Of a stretch of DNA of 6,010 nt, positions 5,479-6,010 are shown one piece after another. Origin of the DNA: Deltaproteobacteria bacterium (GTDB lineage Bacteria > Desulfobacterota > Desulfobacteria > Desulfobacterales > SURF-7). The position numbers and the translations under genes are program-made. How positions within the stretch are numbered: the stretch's first letter is position 1; each line of letters starts with the position of its first letter. The notes beneath the pieces are model-generated. The model worked only from the letters and a program-made list of their open reading frames with translations. It was not told the origin of the DNA and did no database searches. Location: assembly GCA_019307665.1 (NCBI GenBank), contig JAFDJC010000198.1:1-6010 (forward strand), written 5' to 3'.

Positions 5479-6010
5479 TCAATTATTGTAACAAACAAAG
5501 AATATGTATGGACTATTGGAAACCTTTGTCTCACCCGTATAAGCATTGATCATAGATCTGCTGTTGCCAAAGAATGAAAGATCACGCGGGCCATCAAGTT
5601 GTCCGCCCTCTCCCCAATGGAGAATTTGATATATCTTTCCTCCGTAAACAACAGCATAATGCGGAGCATTACTCGGATCATTTGGGGGAGGACCGGAATA
5701 AAACATAATGATATCACCATCTTCTAATAAAGATGCATTGTTTGGATCGTATGTATCAGGTACTGCACCCTCGTAAACTTTAATGTAGCGATTTTGGTCG
5801 AGCAAATTTTTAATCTCTGCTTTTTCTTCCAAAGTGGTTTTTCCACTTGGAGGAACACTACCTGTAATTTCTGCGTACGCGAGATCCTGGCAGTACTCGA
5901 ATCTTGTCGGGTTAGAGTTATATAGATCGCACAGATTCTGGAAAGCAGGAACATTGCAGGCTGCGCCCAGCACTTGCCGCTGACCCGAAGTTGAGAGCGT
6001 TCCCGTACTC
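5479..6010 (-). CDS. C-terminal part of a protein with NlpC/P60-like (papain-like) domain, 5' end outside window
   Basis: About 176 codons are visible and the frame is open to the right edge. An internal GTG at 5973 has no ribosome binding site, so the true start is probably outside. Counting from that GTG as residue 1, the region looks like an NlpC/P60-type cysteine hydrolase. Cys28 lies in EYCQDLAYAE, LLEDGDIIMFYS (82-93) matches the GD-x-hydrophobic block, His105 lies in APHYAVVYGGKIYQI, and His119 lies in QILHWGEGG. The order Cys-His-His and the 14-residue His-His gap resemble the Cys68-His119-His131 set of E. coli MepS (Spr), with a longer Cys-to-His insert. Such domains cut peptidoglycan peptides or serve as amidases or toxin tips at the ends of large secreted proteins. 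I cannot tell which applies. No gene follows it on the same strand before recJ's end, so no immunity gene is visible downstream. The fold assignment is tentative. Confidence 0.6.
   Translation of the reverse strand, partial: STGTLSTSGQRQVLGAACNVPAFQNLCDLYNSNPTRFEYCQDLAYAEITGSVPPSGKTTLEEKAEIKNLLDQNRYIKVYEGAVPDTYDPNNASLLEDGDIIMFYSGPPPNDPSNAPHYAVVYGGKIYQILHWGEGGQLDGPRDLSFFGNSRSMINAYTGETKVSNSPYIFFVCYNN

Noticed and set aside
5971..5973. GTG as the true start of the right-edge gene
   Set aside because: The frame stays open to the window edge, no Shine-Dalgarno precedes the GTG, and the residues before it (STSGQRQ) look like a continuing linker.

Overview
The window reads as chromosomal DNA of a Gram-negative, moderately AT-rich bacterium, most likely from the Desulfobacterota (Desulfobacterales-like, formerly Deltaproteobacteria). 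This placement is an inference. It rests on the protein style of MiaB and RecJ, on a DUF4911-like small protein next to miaB, on a BFN-family (DUF151) protein directly after miaB, and on a GTAGGGGC...GCCCCTAC dispersed repeat of a kind I associate with such genomes. No 16S rRNA or other taxonomic marker is present.

Layout, left to right. Positions 1-132 (minus) hold the N-terminus of a lipoprotein that runs off the left edge. A near-consensus sigma70 promoter for it lies at 174-202. A 77-bp inverted-repeat element follows at 276-352. Positions 356-3537 hold a tightly packed minus-strand operon. In transcription order it is a 70-aa DUF4911-like protein, MiaB (tRNA methylthiotransferase), a bifunctional-nuclease-family protein, a PHP-domain metallohydrolase, and a 140-aa protein with a C-terminal zinc ribbon. 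Its genes overlap or lie within 16 nt of each other. From a divergent spacer of about 110 bp, recJ (single-strand 5'-3' exonuclease) is read on the plus strand at 3648-5378. A 100-bp convergent gap follows, with no clear terminator. The right edge holds the C-terminal part of a minus-strand protein with an NlpC/P60-like (papain-like) domain; its start lies outside the window.

How the genes fit together: the minus operon combines a well-defined tRNA-modification enzyme with proteins of uncertain role (a BFN-family putative nuclease, a PHP hydrolase and a zinc ribbon). RecJ, a DNA-repair nuclease, diverges from the operon. A shared nucleic-acid-metabolism theme is reasonable but is inferred only from proximity. 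I see no tRNA, rRNA, CRISPR array, transposase or phage gene. Most of the window is ordinary core genome. The items most worth a second look are the PHP and zinc-ribbon tail of the miaB operon, the papain-like C-terminus at the right edge, and the inverted-repeat element at 276-352.
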